From Cochliopodium minus (taxonomy: Eukaryota > Discosea > Himatismenida > Cochliopodiidae), in the NCBI GenBank assembly GCA_024220525.1, contig JAMYWO010000156.1:19899-77436 (forward strand): 57,538 nt of DNA, given 5' to 3'. How positions within the stretch are numbered: position 1 is the first letter of the stretch; every line of letters begins with the position of its first letter. Under the pieces are notes generated by a model that was not told where the DNA came from, ran no database searches, and worked only from the letters and a program-made list of their open reading frames with translations. This document shows, piece after piece, positions 46,436-57,538 of this stretch. A program made the position numbers and the translations under genes.

Positions 46436-49400
46436 ATGGTATAATTTTATAAAGAAGTAGAATAATAAAAGAGTTTAATTTCCCATCTAATTCAATAATT
46501 TCCATATTAATTCAGGACGAAGAAAAAAAAGATAAAAAAGAAGAGAGGAAAAGACTTCAAAAAGAAAAGAGGGAGAAGAGAAAATCTGTGGGGATATCTG
46601 GAATATTCAATTTTATAGGAAAGATAAAGAAAGATTCAGATAATATTGAAAAAAATAATAACAACCCAAGTTTCCACACCATATCTTCTCCACAAGATAA
46701 AAGGGAATCTAAATCTAGTGCAACTAATTTGAAAGATTTATTCAATAATCCCAACAACACAAATGACAACAAAGATACTTCCAGAATATCATTTAGGAGC
46801 AGCGATAAAAGGGAAAAAGATCAACCAATGCCTGATGTGGAGACTATTGAAAGATTATTTAATGAGATTGTGATTGTAAGCATTATTCTTCATTCATTTT
46901 CACTATTAATTATATTTATTTAATTTTTTTTTTTGTCAAACCTTTTAATATCTCATTATTTTATGGTTCCACTCAAATTGAACAAAGTTTAATATAATAT
47001 ATGCTCACTAATTCAAAATTTACCTTTGAAAAAAAATTTATTTTTATGTTATAATTTTTATAATGAATACAAATCACATTTTAAAATATATTTTTCAAAG
47101 ATATGGCGAGTTTTTTTATTTACCCTTTATTCTATCATAAAATTTACTATTAGAAAAAAATTGGAGTTAATTTGAATCCTAATCAATTAACTACCGACAA
47201 CAAATGGATCATGATCCAACAATACAAGACAATGGATGATTCTGTTTTCAATACCACCAATAAACCAAAGAAAATTGTGAAGCAAATAGATGAAATGAGA
47301 AGCAATTCAAAGATAAATCACAATACTATCTCCAACATCAGTGTTGTAACTGGTAATAAGAAAAATATTTTTAAATTTAATCTCCTCCTAACAATATATA
47401 TTCTATTGATTCATAATTATTTGAATGAAAGCTTTATTGAATCATATTTCATATCCATCAAAGATTCTTTAAGAGGACATAATCTTGAATACGATTATAA
47501 TTTAATGTTCTTTTATTCAATTTCTTAAATATAGGATCTGCACCAAGAGAATGGCTTCTTAAATTCATAGAATTGGATGGACACACAAAAATATTCGATT
47601 TGTTGTCCTTGATAATAGGACTACAGAAGAAATCAGAAGAGGATATCTCCAATATCGTAGATCTGGCAAGATCTGTCAAAAATTTGATGAGTATATCTGA
47701 AGGTATCAGTGTGGTATCGAAATCTTCATCCAATATGAAATTGTTAGTGAGATCATTAGATTATCTCAACATTTTATCACAAGATATGATCATAAGAATA
47801 TTTCTTGGGGTCGTAATAAAGAGTGTGGATGGACATAAGTAAAAAAAGTTTATTTAAAAAAGCTTTTATTGATCTTTTAAATATTTTTATTTTTAATTCT
47901 ATAGAATGATTGTTGACTGTTTTTCTCAAGAAAACCGCCAAACAGGAAATAATTACTTTTCTAAACTCATTGATTTTATTGGGACAAAAAATAGAGATTT
48001 AAGAGTAAAAAATATTTTCAAATTATTTCATTTTTTTCTGATAAAAACTTTCTTTTTATTCATTCACAAAGTTAAATACTCTCATTTTGTTAAACACTCT
48101 TCTTTGTCCTTCGGGTTACACTTTAGAGACAGAAACAAGAAAGAAAATGGTAGAATGGCTCGAGAAATCTACGTTGGTGAATACTTTCACAGAAGTTTAC
48201 GAAGAAAACGATGAAGAGATGCAACCGCATTTGGTCAAGTTCATGGAAAACAACTCTGAGTTTAATCTCCACAAAAAGTTGGGGTTGGATACCAACTTAA
48301 AGTCTTCCATACAAACCAAAAACTGCACCAATTTAGTAAACACATTGATTTCTCAATTCAACTACCAAGAATCTTTCGATTACTTTGTCTCTCTTGTAGA
48401 AAACATGTTGTTGGTTAAAAAAACGGGTAAGAGGGGAGTAGAAACATGGAGCAAGTTGAATGATTTCGTTGGGGAGCTTACTCTCAACAATGTGGATCCT
48501 GTAGATGATGTATTTATTGCTTCTTTCAAGGCAATCATGGATTTGGATCTTGTTGGTCAAACACCTAGGGTGAATAACGACAGATCCGAAGTTGATAGTC
48601 TTTACAGTAAGATTGATGAGCTTCACAAAGAAATAGACAAACTCAAATTGATGTACAAAAACGTTGTTCAATACAAATTCCATCAAAACAGTCCTTCTGT
48701 TCAGAGCAGGAATCACACTCCTTCTATCCCTCCCAAGGTCGAGACACCAACTCTCCCTCCACAACAACACGTCCAAATTATTGAAAACAATACTCCTACA
48801 ATCACTGAAAAATCAACTGAAAATACTTCTAATCCACAAGAACAACAAATCAAAGAAAATACAATTCCAACAGAAGTATCTGGAGGTAATTTAATTTTTT
48901 TTTTTTGATTTTTTTAATATTTTAAAAAAATTGTTTTAAAACTTTTTTTTTGATAATTTTTTAACAATTATTTTTATTTTTGGTAAAGAGAATACAAGTC
49001 AACAACAAGGAGAACATCCTGTTGAAAATGTGCTCACACCCTCTCCTATGGTAGTTGGAAAGGAGCTTACCTTGACAGAAAACACCCTCACCCTGTCCCC
49101 TTCTCCAGTGGTAGAAGACAAAGAACTCCAACCATCCTCCTTAACAGAAAACACCCTCCCACCATCCCCATTAGTAGAAGACAACATCCCTCCTCCAATA
49201 ACCAACACAGAAATCATTCCTCCTCCTCAAGTTATAAGCGATAATAGTGTTGAACCAGTTCCTCAAGAAATGGGTGTGAATGGAGAGTTCATACCTCCTC
49301 CTTTGCCTCCTGGAATGGAGGGCGAAGAGTTTGTTCCTCCCCCTGGGTTTGAGGGCGGTGAATTCATTCCCCCTCCTTTGCCTCCTGGGTTCGAGGGTGG

Positions 49401-51762
49401 TGATTTCATTCCTCCGTTCCCTGGTATGGATGGTCCTCCTTTGCCTCCTGGGTTAGGAGTTCCCGTAACACTTTTTTTTTAAATTTTTTTTAAAAGAAAG
49501 TTTTATATTTTATTTTTAATTATTTTATTTTAAATAGTTCCAATTTTAATTAATTGTTTTTTAATTTCTTTATGGGTTCTTCTCTTTTATAAATTATTTT
49601 ATTAATTTATTTTTGATTATTTTTTATTAATTGTTAATTTCTTAATTTTTGAGTGGTTTTATGAGCATTTTAAAATTTATTCTTGTAGAAGAAACAATTA
49701 CCCAAAAAAAAACAACCAAAACCCAATAAAAAAATGATTGGTTTGCCTTGGGCCATCATGAAACCAGAGACAGTCTCCAACACCTTTTGGGAACAAGCCA
49801 GTGACGAGTCATTGATGGGAGAACTCGACGTCAGCGAAATTGAAAACATTTTTGGAAGAGAAGTTGTCGAAAGCACCCCCAAAGTCAGAGTCGAGACAAA
49901 ATCAGAGAAGCCTATCGAAATCACTGTCATTGATCCTAAAAAGTCTAACAACTTGGCTATCATGCTTTCCAAGTTTAGAATACCTTATTCTGATATTAGA
50001 AAAGCTATTTTGACCATTGATCCTAAAGTTTTGACTCTTGAAAGATTACATTTATTGGTAGTTTTTTTTTTATTTTTTTTTTGGTTTCTTATTTTATATT
50101 TTTATTAATTTTACGTATTTTTATTTTATTTTTTATTTTTTTTATATTATATTTCATTTTTTTTTATATTTTAATTATTTTTAAAATTAAAAATAGGAAC
50201 CATTTTTAATTTTTTATTTAATTTTTATTTTTGGTTTAAACATTTTCATTTAATTTTATTCCAATTTTTGGTTTCTTATTCTATATTTTTATTAATTTTA
50301 CTTATTTTTTTTTTATTTTTTATTTTTTATTTATTTTTTATTTTTTATTTTTTTTATATTTTATTTCATTTTTTTAATTAAAAATAGGAACCATTTTTAC
50401 CTTCATCGGAAGATATTAATGCCATTCAGTCATTTAGTGGGGAAAAAGAAATTTTGGCAAAGGCAGACAGATTCTATTTGGAAATCATGGACATTCCAAG
50501 ACTCACTCCTCGCTTTCAATGTTTGATTTTTAGGCTCACTTTCAACGAGAAATTTAATGTTTTGAACAAGAAAATCGGGAACACTTTAAAGGCTTGTAAT
50601 GTCATCAAAACAAGCAAAAATTTTGCGTCTGTTCTCGAACTTGTTTTGGCGCTCGGAAATTATTTGAATGGAGGAACTTGTAAAAATTTTTTTTTTTGGA
50701 TCAAATTATGCCAATACTATTTTAAATTTCATTTTATTTTTTTTGTAACATTTTTTTTCATTTAATTTTTTTTTGTATTATTCAAAAAACATCATTTTTT
50801 CAATTTTTTTTTAAACTTTATTTTCAAAGTACATTGACTTAATATTTTTTTTTCAAATCTAAATTTTTTTTTCTCATTTTTATTTTTAAATTTGAATTAC
50901 TTATCAACAAAAATTTCAATTAACTCAAATTTTTTTATTTTTTTTTTTTAAAACTTAATTTTTTTGTTTTTCATTAGTCAGAGGAGGTGCTTACGGATTT
51001 AAATTGGGAACGCTTGATCAACTTCCTCAAATCAAAGGTAATGATGGAACAACACTCATGACATATCTAGTAAGACAAATAAAGAAAAAGTTCAAAGACT
51101 TGGAGAAATTTTTGGAAGAGTTGGAATGTATCTCCAGTGCTGTCAGTGGTACCACCAAGTTCTTCGCTTCTGAAGTGAAGGATTTGGAGGCTGGGTTGAG
51201 GTCTGTGGAAGAGCAAGTACAGTATTCTCCTATGGACGAAAGTGACAAATTTAATTCTGTCATGGGTCCTTTCATTCAAAAAAGTAATACAATTTTTTCA
51301 TTTTTTTTCATTTATTTTTATTTTTTTTTATCCCAACATTTTTTTATCCCATTTTAAATAAATTTATTAAAATTTCTGTTTTTTTTTTAAATAATTTTTT
51401 TTTAAAAAAACCTTTTTTTTTAATTTTTAATTTTTTTATTTTTTTTTTTATTAGTTACTCCAAGAATAAACTGCCTTACTAAAGACTGCCAAGATCTTTC
51501 AGAAGCATACAAACAAATTGCAGTTCACTTTGGCGAAGATCCAATGACAGACTCTGACATCTTTTTCAACATCATTCTCCGCTTCTGCCAAAACTACAAG
51601 CAAGCTGTACAAAAAGACGAGAATTTGGAAAAGGAAAAGCTTAGGAAGGCTACTCAACCTAAAATCAATCCTATGACTCCTCAAAAAATGAATCAAATCA
51701 AAATTGAGTTGAAGGGTGAACTGGATATCATGATTTCTAAGATGAGATCTGGTGATTATTAA
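46436..51762 (+). CDS. diaphanous-related formin (GBD/FH3–FH1–FH2)
   Basis: Actin nucleator and elongator. From about 46516 the frame gives a charged N-terminus (DEEKKDKKEERKRL). A GBD/FH3 armadillo region follows (PDVETIERLFNEIV, PREWLLKFIELDG, LLVRSLDYLNILSQD, MVEWLEKSTLVNTF, NDFVGELTLNNVD). Next come a coiled helix (SEVDSLYSKIDELHKEIDK) and an FH1 region rich in PPPLPPG repeats (about 49180–49470). A complete FH2 follows (GLPWAIMKPETVSNTFWEQ, NNLAIMLSKFRIPYSDIR, VLELVLALGNYLNGGT, RGGAYGFKLGTLDQLPQIK). It ends KMRSGDY at 51762 without an obvious DAD. The only ATG that fits upstream is 46436–46438, directly followed by GT; splicing to 46516 gives M-DEEKK. That start, made of the ATG alone, is tentative. 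FH1–FH2 is certain. Confidence 0.88.
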
Positions 51763-52092
51763 CATGCACTCTTTCAACCAGATTTTATTTGTTTTTGAGA
51801 TATTGATTATATTGAATAAAAAAGTTTCTAAATTAAATTCCTTTTTGGATCTCAAGGTTTTATTTTTTAATTTCTCGAAAAAATTATTTAATTATATTTT
51901 ATGTTGGAAAGATCACCAAAATGTTTAAATTATTCAGGTTTGGTTAATCAAAGATTTAATTTCTTACTACCTTTGTTATTTTTATTTATTTTTCGGTCAA
52001 AATTGAGTAAAACGATCACTAGTTCAAAATGTAAACAAAAATAGGAAGTGAGAAATAAAGTGAAATTTACATTAAATTAAAAATTAAATAAA
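51763..52092. other. intergenic
   Basis: Spacer between the formin stop and the RasGEF start, both on the plus strand. A/T-rich with no gene. Confidence 0.6.
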
Positions 52093-55040
52093 ATGGAGCG
52101 TAATAATAGTACTTATGTTTCAAATAAAATAAGAATTATTTTGAGGGCACTACAAAATGAGATAAGGAAAAAGACAGAGAAAGGGATAGATAGGATACAT
52201 TTGAGGATTTTGGGGGATTATTTCAATAATTATAAAAATCTCAATCTGTTGAGGTAAATAAGATTGTTTAAAATCATATTGGTGAACATATTTTATTATA
52301 ATTTCAATTGAATTAGGGATATCATTGTGGAGAAAGGATTATATTCAAAAATATATCTTCTTCGTAACAATTTTGTGCTAAATATCTCTTGGAACAAGAT
52401 GAAAGATAAATATATCGAGAATAAGATTGTAGATCTCCCATATATTTCTCCCATTGAATCAAGTATCTCCACTCCTTTGAGATGGGACGATATATTCGTT
52501 TATAGACTCGATAGAGAGAATGGAAGCTATATCTTCAGGCAGTTGGTAGAAGATGATAATGGAGATGAAATAACGATAGATCTCTATAATGAAGGAGAAA
52601 AGAAAACGAAAAATAAATCAGCATCTGAAAAGAATTCATCCTCTGAAGGAGAAAATAGCATAATAAATCCACATAATAGAAAAAGAAGGTAAAATTAAAT
52701 AATTATATGCCTCTTTTAAATTATATCATTTGATTATAATGAGTTTATAAACATATTCTTTCATCATAAATATCAACAAATATCAACATGTTTTAAAAAA
52801 ATATCAGCTAAATATAAAAAAAAAGAAAAATTAAAAAGAAAATATTTTCTTTCAATACGCTTAAATATAAATTTAACATTTTTTCTCTAACCCAATTAAT
52901 AGAGTGAAGAGGATAAAGAGGGTCCCCAAATTGACACAAGAATCTCGTTCACAAAATAACAGCAAAAAATTCGATAATGAAAGCTCCGAGTAAAAATCTC
53001 TTTTACAAAAAAATTTAACAAATATATTTATTGAATCAATTAATTACCTCCAAAAGTAAATAATAAACATAATCAATCATTAAAGATATCATTCTCAATA
53101 CCAAATTGACATCTATCCATTTCATAAAAAAAAATTTATTTAAATTTAATTAAATTTATTTTAAATAAGAAAGATAATACTCATTGTGAGTATCGATAAT
53201 CTCTTTCGTTCTTAATTTTCAAATCTTTGAAATAATTTTTAATTTGTTTTTTTTTTTCTTTGAATAGACTTTCGAGAGATAGTGTGACATCAAATGGAAA
53301 ACACAAAGTGATAAGAAGAGTGAAAAGAGTGGCCAATAAAGAACTCAGCAAGGGAGGCAGTGAGAGGATTCCTGGGAGAGCAAAGATCCAAGTGAAAAGC
53401 AAAGCGAAGAGCGGCGAAGTGAAAAGGGCCAATAAAGTAACAAAGATCAGGACTGTAGAAAGTAACAAAGAAAACTCTGTGGAAAATCACACAGTTAAAG
53501 ATATTAAGGTAATAAAAAAACTGTTTTTTTTTTATTTGTTTCATTTTATTATTTCTTTAGTGTTTTTTTTTATCATTTTTTTTAAACCTTTTTACTTTAT
53601 TTTTTTATTTTGAACTAAAAATTTTAATTCATTTATTAATTTTCATTCATATTTTTTTTTTAATCTGGTTTTTCATGATTCGTTTTAAAAATCACTTGAA
53701 ATTCATCTCAATTCTTTCATTTATTTTAATTCAAAGATAAAAGTTTCTCCCACCAATGAAAACCAAAATAAGGGAATCAATAACAACAAAACAAATGATC
53801 AACTTAAACTAGATTTAGGAAAGCTTGCCTCCCACAAAAACAACAACAAGGAAAACCAAAAACCAAACCTCGTAAATATCCACGAAAACAAAGAAAATAT
53901 TATTATAGAGACGAATGTTGTTCCTGTTGAAATTAAGGAAGAGAAGCCAAAGGTTGTGTTGGAGAATGGCGACGTTTTGAGTGACGATGGCAGATTGATT
54001 TTTCGAGTCAAAGATGATAGTAAAAATTTTTTTAAATTTTTTTTTTTTTTAAAATTTTTATTTTATTTTCAAATGATTATTTTTTCCATTTTTTTTTCCA
54101 TTATATTTTTTCATTTTTTTTAATTTTCAAATTATTTTTATTTTTTTTAAAATTTTATTTTTCATTTCATTCTTGTTTATTTTCTAATCAATTTCAAATG
54201 ATTACCTTTTTCAAATTATTTTTATTTTATTTTTCAGACTGTCAGTTATTTTAAATTTTATTTTTTCATATTTATTTTTTTTCAAAAAAAAAAAAAAAAA
54301 AGCAAAAATTTTGAGGTCAGGTACCTTGGAAGGAATTTTGGATTATGTGGTCTTGTGTTTGGGTGTAAACAATCTCGAAATCAAAGAGGATCTCTCATAT
54401 TTTCTTGGTGCACATCAAAGAGTAACCACTTCTTTAGAATTGTTTGATGTCATTTCAAAAATGTAAAAAAACTATTTTTATTTTTATTTATTTTATTTTT
54501 AATATTTTTATTTTTATTTTTATTTTTATTTTTATTTGTATTTTTATTTTTATTTTTATTTTTATTTTTATTTTTATTTTTATTCATTTTTATTTATTTT
54601 TTATTTTAAATTTTATTAATTTTTTTTTATAAAAAAAGATATGAAACTAAAGTTTTGCAAGAAACAAATGAAATTTATAAAGAAGGGTAAATAAATAAAA
54701 AAATAAAAGATAAAATAAAAAAAAATTATTAAAAAAGACAAAAATCAAAAATTTAAAAATATCAAAAAAAAATAAAAAAAAAATTTTAAAAAATAAAAAT
54801 GTTTGTAATTTTTTCTTTCTTGTAGAATAAAAAAGTTTATTTCATTTTGGGTAGAGAATGATTACTACCCAGATTTTGTCTCATTCATGGGGTCACCCAA
54901 CGCAATCATCCCAAAAGTCAAGAAATTCATCCATCACTACGAGAAGCAGATGGACTACGAAGTCTTGATGAGACTTGACAAAAACCTTCCTTACTTGGAC
55001 TTTCACAAAATGAATGAGCCTGTCCAAACCAATGAAAATG
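52093..55040 (+). CDS. RasGEF, 5' half with REM domain
   Basis: Eight in-phase exons (52093–52253, 52317–52688, 52903–52989, 53268–53508, 53737–54019, 54303–54462, 54639–54686, 54826–55040) encode 522 residues. The first 350 are unrecognised, partly basic and Ser-rich (NRKRRVKRIKRVPK, KVIRRVKRVANKE). Residues about 355–500 form a RasGEF N-terminal (REM) domain: KILRSGTLEGILDYVVLCLG, FLGAHQRVTTSLELFDVISKMYE, FISFWVENDYYPDF and FIHHYEKQMDYE. The CDC25 domain is missing. The coding exon ends with one spare base before a T-rich intron that reaches an N at 55290. The exon at 4838 needs exactly one base and opens the CDC25 domain. Confidence 0.85.
54473..54610 (+). repeat. ATTTTT 6-mer in a RasGEF intron
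   Basis: Six-base unit (one A, five T) on the sense strand between two REM-domain exons, upstream of the 3' splice site at 54637–54638. Confidence 0.85.
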
Positions 55041-55210
55041 GTAATTTTTAAACATTTTTTAAAATTTTTTTTTAATTTTTTACTTTATTTTTATTTTTTT
55101 ATTTTTATTTATTTTTATTCAATTTTGATTTTTGATTTTAAATTACTTTTTTTTATTTTTATTTTTTTTTCAATTTTATTTCATTCTAATTTTTTCTTTT
55201 ATTTTTTTTT

Positions 55211-55290
55211 CAATTTTATTTTTATTTTATTTTTATTTTTATTTTTATTTTTATTTTTATTTTTATTTTTATTTTTATTTTTATTTTTAN
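55211..55290 (+). repeat. ATTTTT 6-mer microsatellite ending in an N
   Basis: Sense-strand repeat within the intron after the last RasGEF 5' exon, terminated by the N at 55290. It is the third place where a T-rich repeat or N interrupts a gene. Confidence 0.9.
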
Positions 55291-55361
55291 CAACTGCCCA
55301 ATACATTATTTTTTATTTGATGGTAATTCTTCATCTTTCATTTTTTTTTATTTCTCGTTGA
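55291..55361 (+). repeat. dispersed repeat, copy 2
   Basis: Begins at the base after the N with caactgcccaatacatt, nearly identical to 10702–10774. After ttatttctcgttga the two sites diverge completely. Confidence 0.8.
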
Positions 55362-55448
55362 AAATATCCCCTTATGATCCACCCATTGAAAAAAGATAAA
55401 GGGTTTCCCCATGATATTTGAATTTTATTAAATATATTCAATTATCTC

Positions 55449-56337
55449 TTACGATATCAACATAATGTTGCTTGATTCCATCACTTGGAAGATAACTCGA
55501 TTATCATCTATTTTGATTAGATTTTTAAAAGAATCATCCCTCAAAATAAATTTGATCCATTCATCAGCGCTATTGATTAGATCCGAAAAGTTCCAAACGA
55601 TATCTGGGACAAAGATTCATCGACAAGAAAGTTGAGGTAGAAGTGTTTGACTTGGTTGCTTTTAGTTCTTGCATAACGTGTTAACCTGGCAAAAGCTTGT
55701 TCTCCCTTTTCACAAGAAACCAACAATAGATCACAGATCGAGAAAAAATCAGTTGAATGAGCAATTACATTGTGAATGTACAGATTGTTCAGTTTCCAAT
55801 GAGGAGGGAACTGTTGTAGCACCCTTGAAAGTTGGTAAAGCTTGACTCTGAAAAGAGGTGTTCCTTTGGACAACATGGCTTTGATAACTAATTCAAAGTA
55901 CCTCGCTCCAAGTCTCGAAAAAGTTGAACATCAAAACTTGCTGAAGTTTTTTTAATTGATCGAGATGGGTTTCAACAATAAAACTTTCCCAATTCAAGAT
56001 GATGTAGCGATAGTCGGACCCCTTACAAGCAGACAAGTACAGTCTCTTGATTTGGTTTTGGAGTTGATAGTTAAACTTATCAATATCAATCCATTCTTTC
56101 AACATGTGTTCAAGAATAGTTTTGGAGAGACCCATTGAATTGTGAAGGATATCGGGACAAATAACGAACTCTTTGAGGATATTAATGAACCATTCGTCTC
56201 CTTTGAAAACGCCCAATTGTATCAATCTGGAGTGAAGATAAATAGGAAAGAGAGGAGGACCTGCGAATCCCTTTACTTGTGCTTTTGATGTTGTTTTGTT
56301 CCATTGATATTATCTTTTTATTCTTTGTTTTATCCAT
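55449..56337 (-). pseudogene. frameshifted gene of an unknown helical-repeat family
   Basis: A continuous protein-like reading exists only if the frame changes at least three times. It starts near MDKTKNKKIISMEQNNIKS (56337), shifts to QVKGFAGPPLFPIYLHSRLIQLGVFKGD, again near NFFETW/RLGARYFELVIKAM, and again near FLVDE/FVPDIVWNFSDL. It closes with FQVMESSNIMLIS and a stop at 55449. There are no introns and composition is coding-like throughout. It is helical, with Cys/Trp-containing repeats of about 60–80 residues. It is either a recent pseudogene or a gene in poorly polished sequence, and it lies in the piece right of the last N. Confidence 0.6.
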
Positions 56338-56436
56338 TATCGTTGATATAGCGATATATGGACGTAATATGATTAAATATCATGAAGAATGGTGTTTAAT
56401 TATAAATTAAAAAAAATAAATAAAAGTAAAAATAAA

Positions 56437-56697
56437 TCAAAATCTATTGTTTATTTCTCCTGATCTGTTTATATCCCTATATCCCCACGTACCATAACAA
56501 CATTGACTCCTCGCATGTGAGCTTTCCCGATCTGCATTCTTCAAATATCCTCCCAAATTAGATTTATGATTGAATGAAGGGACATATCTTTTATTGGGGG
56601 ATTCGGTAATTTTATGTTCGACTATTCTTTCGAGTAATAGCTTCTGATTTAGGTCAATTGATACAGATTTCTTCTTTCTATCGATATTATGAGACAT
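56437..56697 (-). CDS. small basic protein, unknown
   Basis: An 86-codon frame from MSHNIDRKKKSVSID. An upstream in-frame Met would add 19 residues. The part ITESPNKRYVPSFNHKSNLGGYLKN looks constrained and is rich in Asn, Arg and Ser; the tail holds a Cys-Cys-Tyr. No domain is recognised. It may be a complete small gene or a last exon. Confidence 0.4.
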   Translation of the reverse strand: MSHNIDRKKKSVSIDLNQKLLLERIVEHKITESPNKRYVPSFNHKSNLGGYLKNADRESSHARSQCCYGTWGYRDINRSGEINNRF

Positions 56698-56760
56698 AAA
56701 TGATTGGTTTTTTTTATAATAAATATATTCACGGATGCCCAAAACAAAAACCATCCTTGC

Positions 56761-57538
56761 TCAAACTGTTTTCCATTATAATTTATCTAACCATCCAAAA
56801 TATATACATTAATCATGAATAAACTGAATTTTTTTAATTTTCTCAAATTCAAAGAATATTAAAATAAAAAAATTTAAGAGAAGTCAATCAAGAAATTTAT
56901 TTCAATACAGCTTCACTTCTAGGGGATATATATAATCCTATATCATGGATATATCACATAAATCATCATCTCCCAAAGTATTCGCTCTGTTGATTTTTTT
57001 GAACCAAGCTGTAAGAATAATGATATTTATATTAATAATGCGCAATTCGTGAAAAAACGGAATTGATTGGAGAACTGGATATTGAAGGTTGATTTAAAAA
57101 TCATCATCCGACTTACTTGTGACGTGCAGAACAGAAGCCAGGGTTTCTCAGCTCGAATGTGCAAGGATATATTTTCATTTTTTTTTTTTAAGGCTTATAG
57201 AATTTTTGACTATGGCCAGATAATCTCTCATATTATCCAGATTTCTAATTTTGGAAATAGGATATTCTTAACTATCGAAATAAAAGAATATTAAATATTA
57301 TATATCCTAGCTCTGTGGATTCATTCTTAGGAAAAAAACTTATTAAAAACATTTGAAAAATAAAAAAAAATTGAATTTATGTTTGAAACTCAAAAAATTG
57401 TTCATACATCCAATAATTGTAAATATCATTTGTTCAAGTTATCTCATATCTGCTGTAGAAAATTTTTGATAGCAATTTTTTGATGTAAGAAATGAAATTG
57501 ATGCACCTAATAAAAAAATGAAGGAGAAAAATATACAA
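56761..57538. other. no firm gene
   Basis: A/T-rich. On the minus strand a stretch near 57120–57190 (HIRAEKPWLLFCTSQ, ending at a good gtaagt donor) and one at 56944–57013 (WFKKINRANTLGDDD, then a stop) have coding composition, but their phases do not join. They may be remnants of one gene. Confidence 0.35.

Noticed and set aside
56944-57190. C-terminal PH domain on the minus strand
   Set aside because: Composition is suggestive, but the two stretches cannot be joined in one frame with the visible splice sites.
1-57538. tRNA or rRNA genes, CRISPR arrays, transposase or reverse transcriptase genes
   Set aside because: None recognised on either strand. The direct repeats are A/T microsatellites without spacer structure.

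Overview
The window is AT-rich nuclear DNA of a protist. Genes are split by many short GT–AG introns of roughly 45–350 nt. Introns carry long T-rich tracts on the coding strand. Intergenic gaps are short and no prokaryotic gene organisation is visible. Gene content (RasGEF, RapGAP, RasGAP, a GBD/FH3–FH1–FH2 formin, an ankyrin–filamin–RING protein, WWE/F-box proteins, an Asn-rich tract in the RapGAP) suggests a free-living amoeboid organism, probably amoebozoan. Intron density is higher than I would expect of a dictyostelid, so I do not assign a genus. A complex I subunit (NDUFA5), a PARL-type rhomboid and other proteins with presequence-like N-termini imply respiring mitochondria.

Layout. 1–2785: 3' half of a GH27 alpha-galactosidase, then an ankyrin-like gene cut off at a single N (2786). 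2787–10663: an internal fragment of the FACT subunit SSRP1/Pob3, the catalytic 3' half of a RasGEF, a beta-lactamase-fold serine hydrolase, a small unknown protein, and the 5' half of a GH27 alpha-galactosidase ending in a 7-mer microsatellite and an N (10664). 10665–55289: PAN–GH2 glycosidase, ankyrin–filamin–RING protein, PARL-type rhomboid and a divergently transcribed hydrolase-like protein, secreted protein, RapGAP, SAYSD1-like protein, P0-like protein, CG-1/TIG/LRR-like protein, NDUFA5, small basic protein, His-rich protein, RasGAP, a tandem pair of very unusual multidomain genes, secreted Cys-rich protein, formin, and the 5' half of a RasGEF ending in a 6-mer microsatellite and an N (55290). 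55291–57538: a frameshifted gene and little else.

The most interesting system is the tandem pair at 37279–41070 and 41147–44972 (minus strand). Each encodes about 1,100 residues with three WWE domains, a complete 2-oxoglutarate/Fe(II) prolyl-4-hydroxylase-like domain, an F-box, a LIM-like zinc module and an actin-related domain. The copies are nearly identical over long blocks, introns included. They differ sharply in the first WWE, the zinc module and the first part of the actin-like domain. This looks like a possibly oxygen- or ADP-ribose-responsive SCF adaptor family.

The second major observation concerns order. Two genes are split across the window with matching intron phases: the GH27 5' part (9055–10586) continues at 103–1173, and the RasGEF 5' part (52093–55040) continues at 4838–6370. 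The order 10665–55289, then 4838–10663, then 1–2785 restores both genes in one orientation. The SSRP1 piece and the last 2.2 kb are then left as foreign pieces. Misjoining at T-rich intronic microsatellites is the simplest reading, so gene adjacency across the three N positions and near 4745–4837 should not be trusted.
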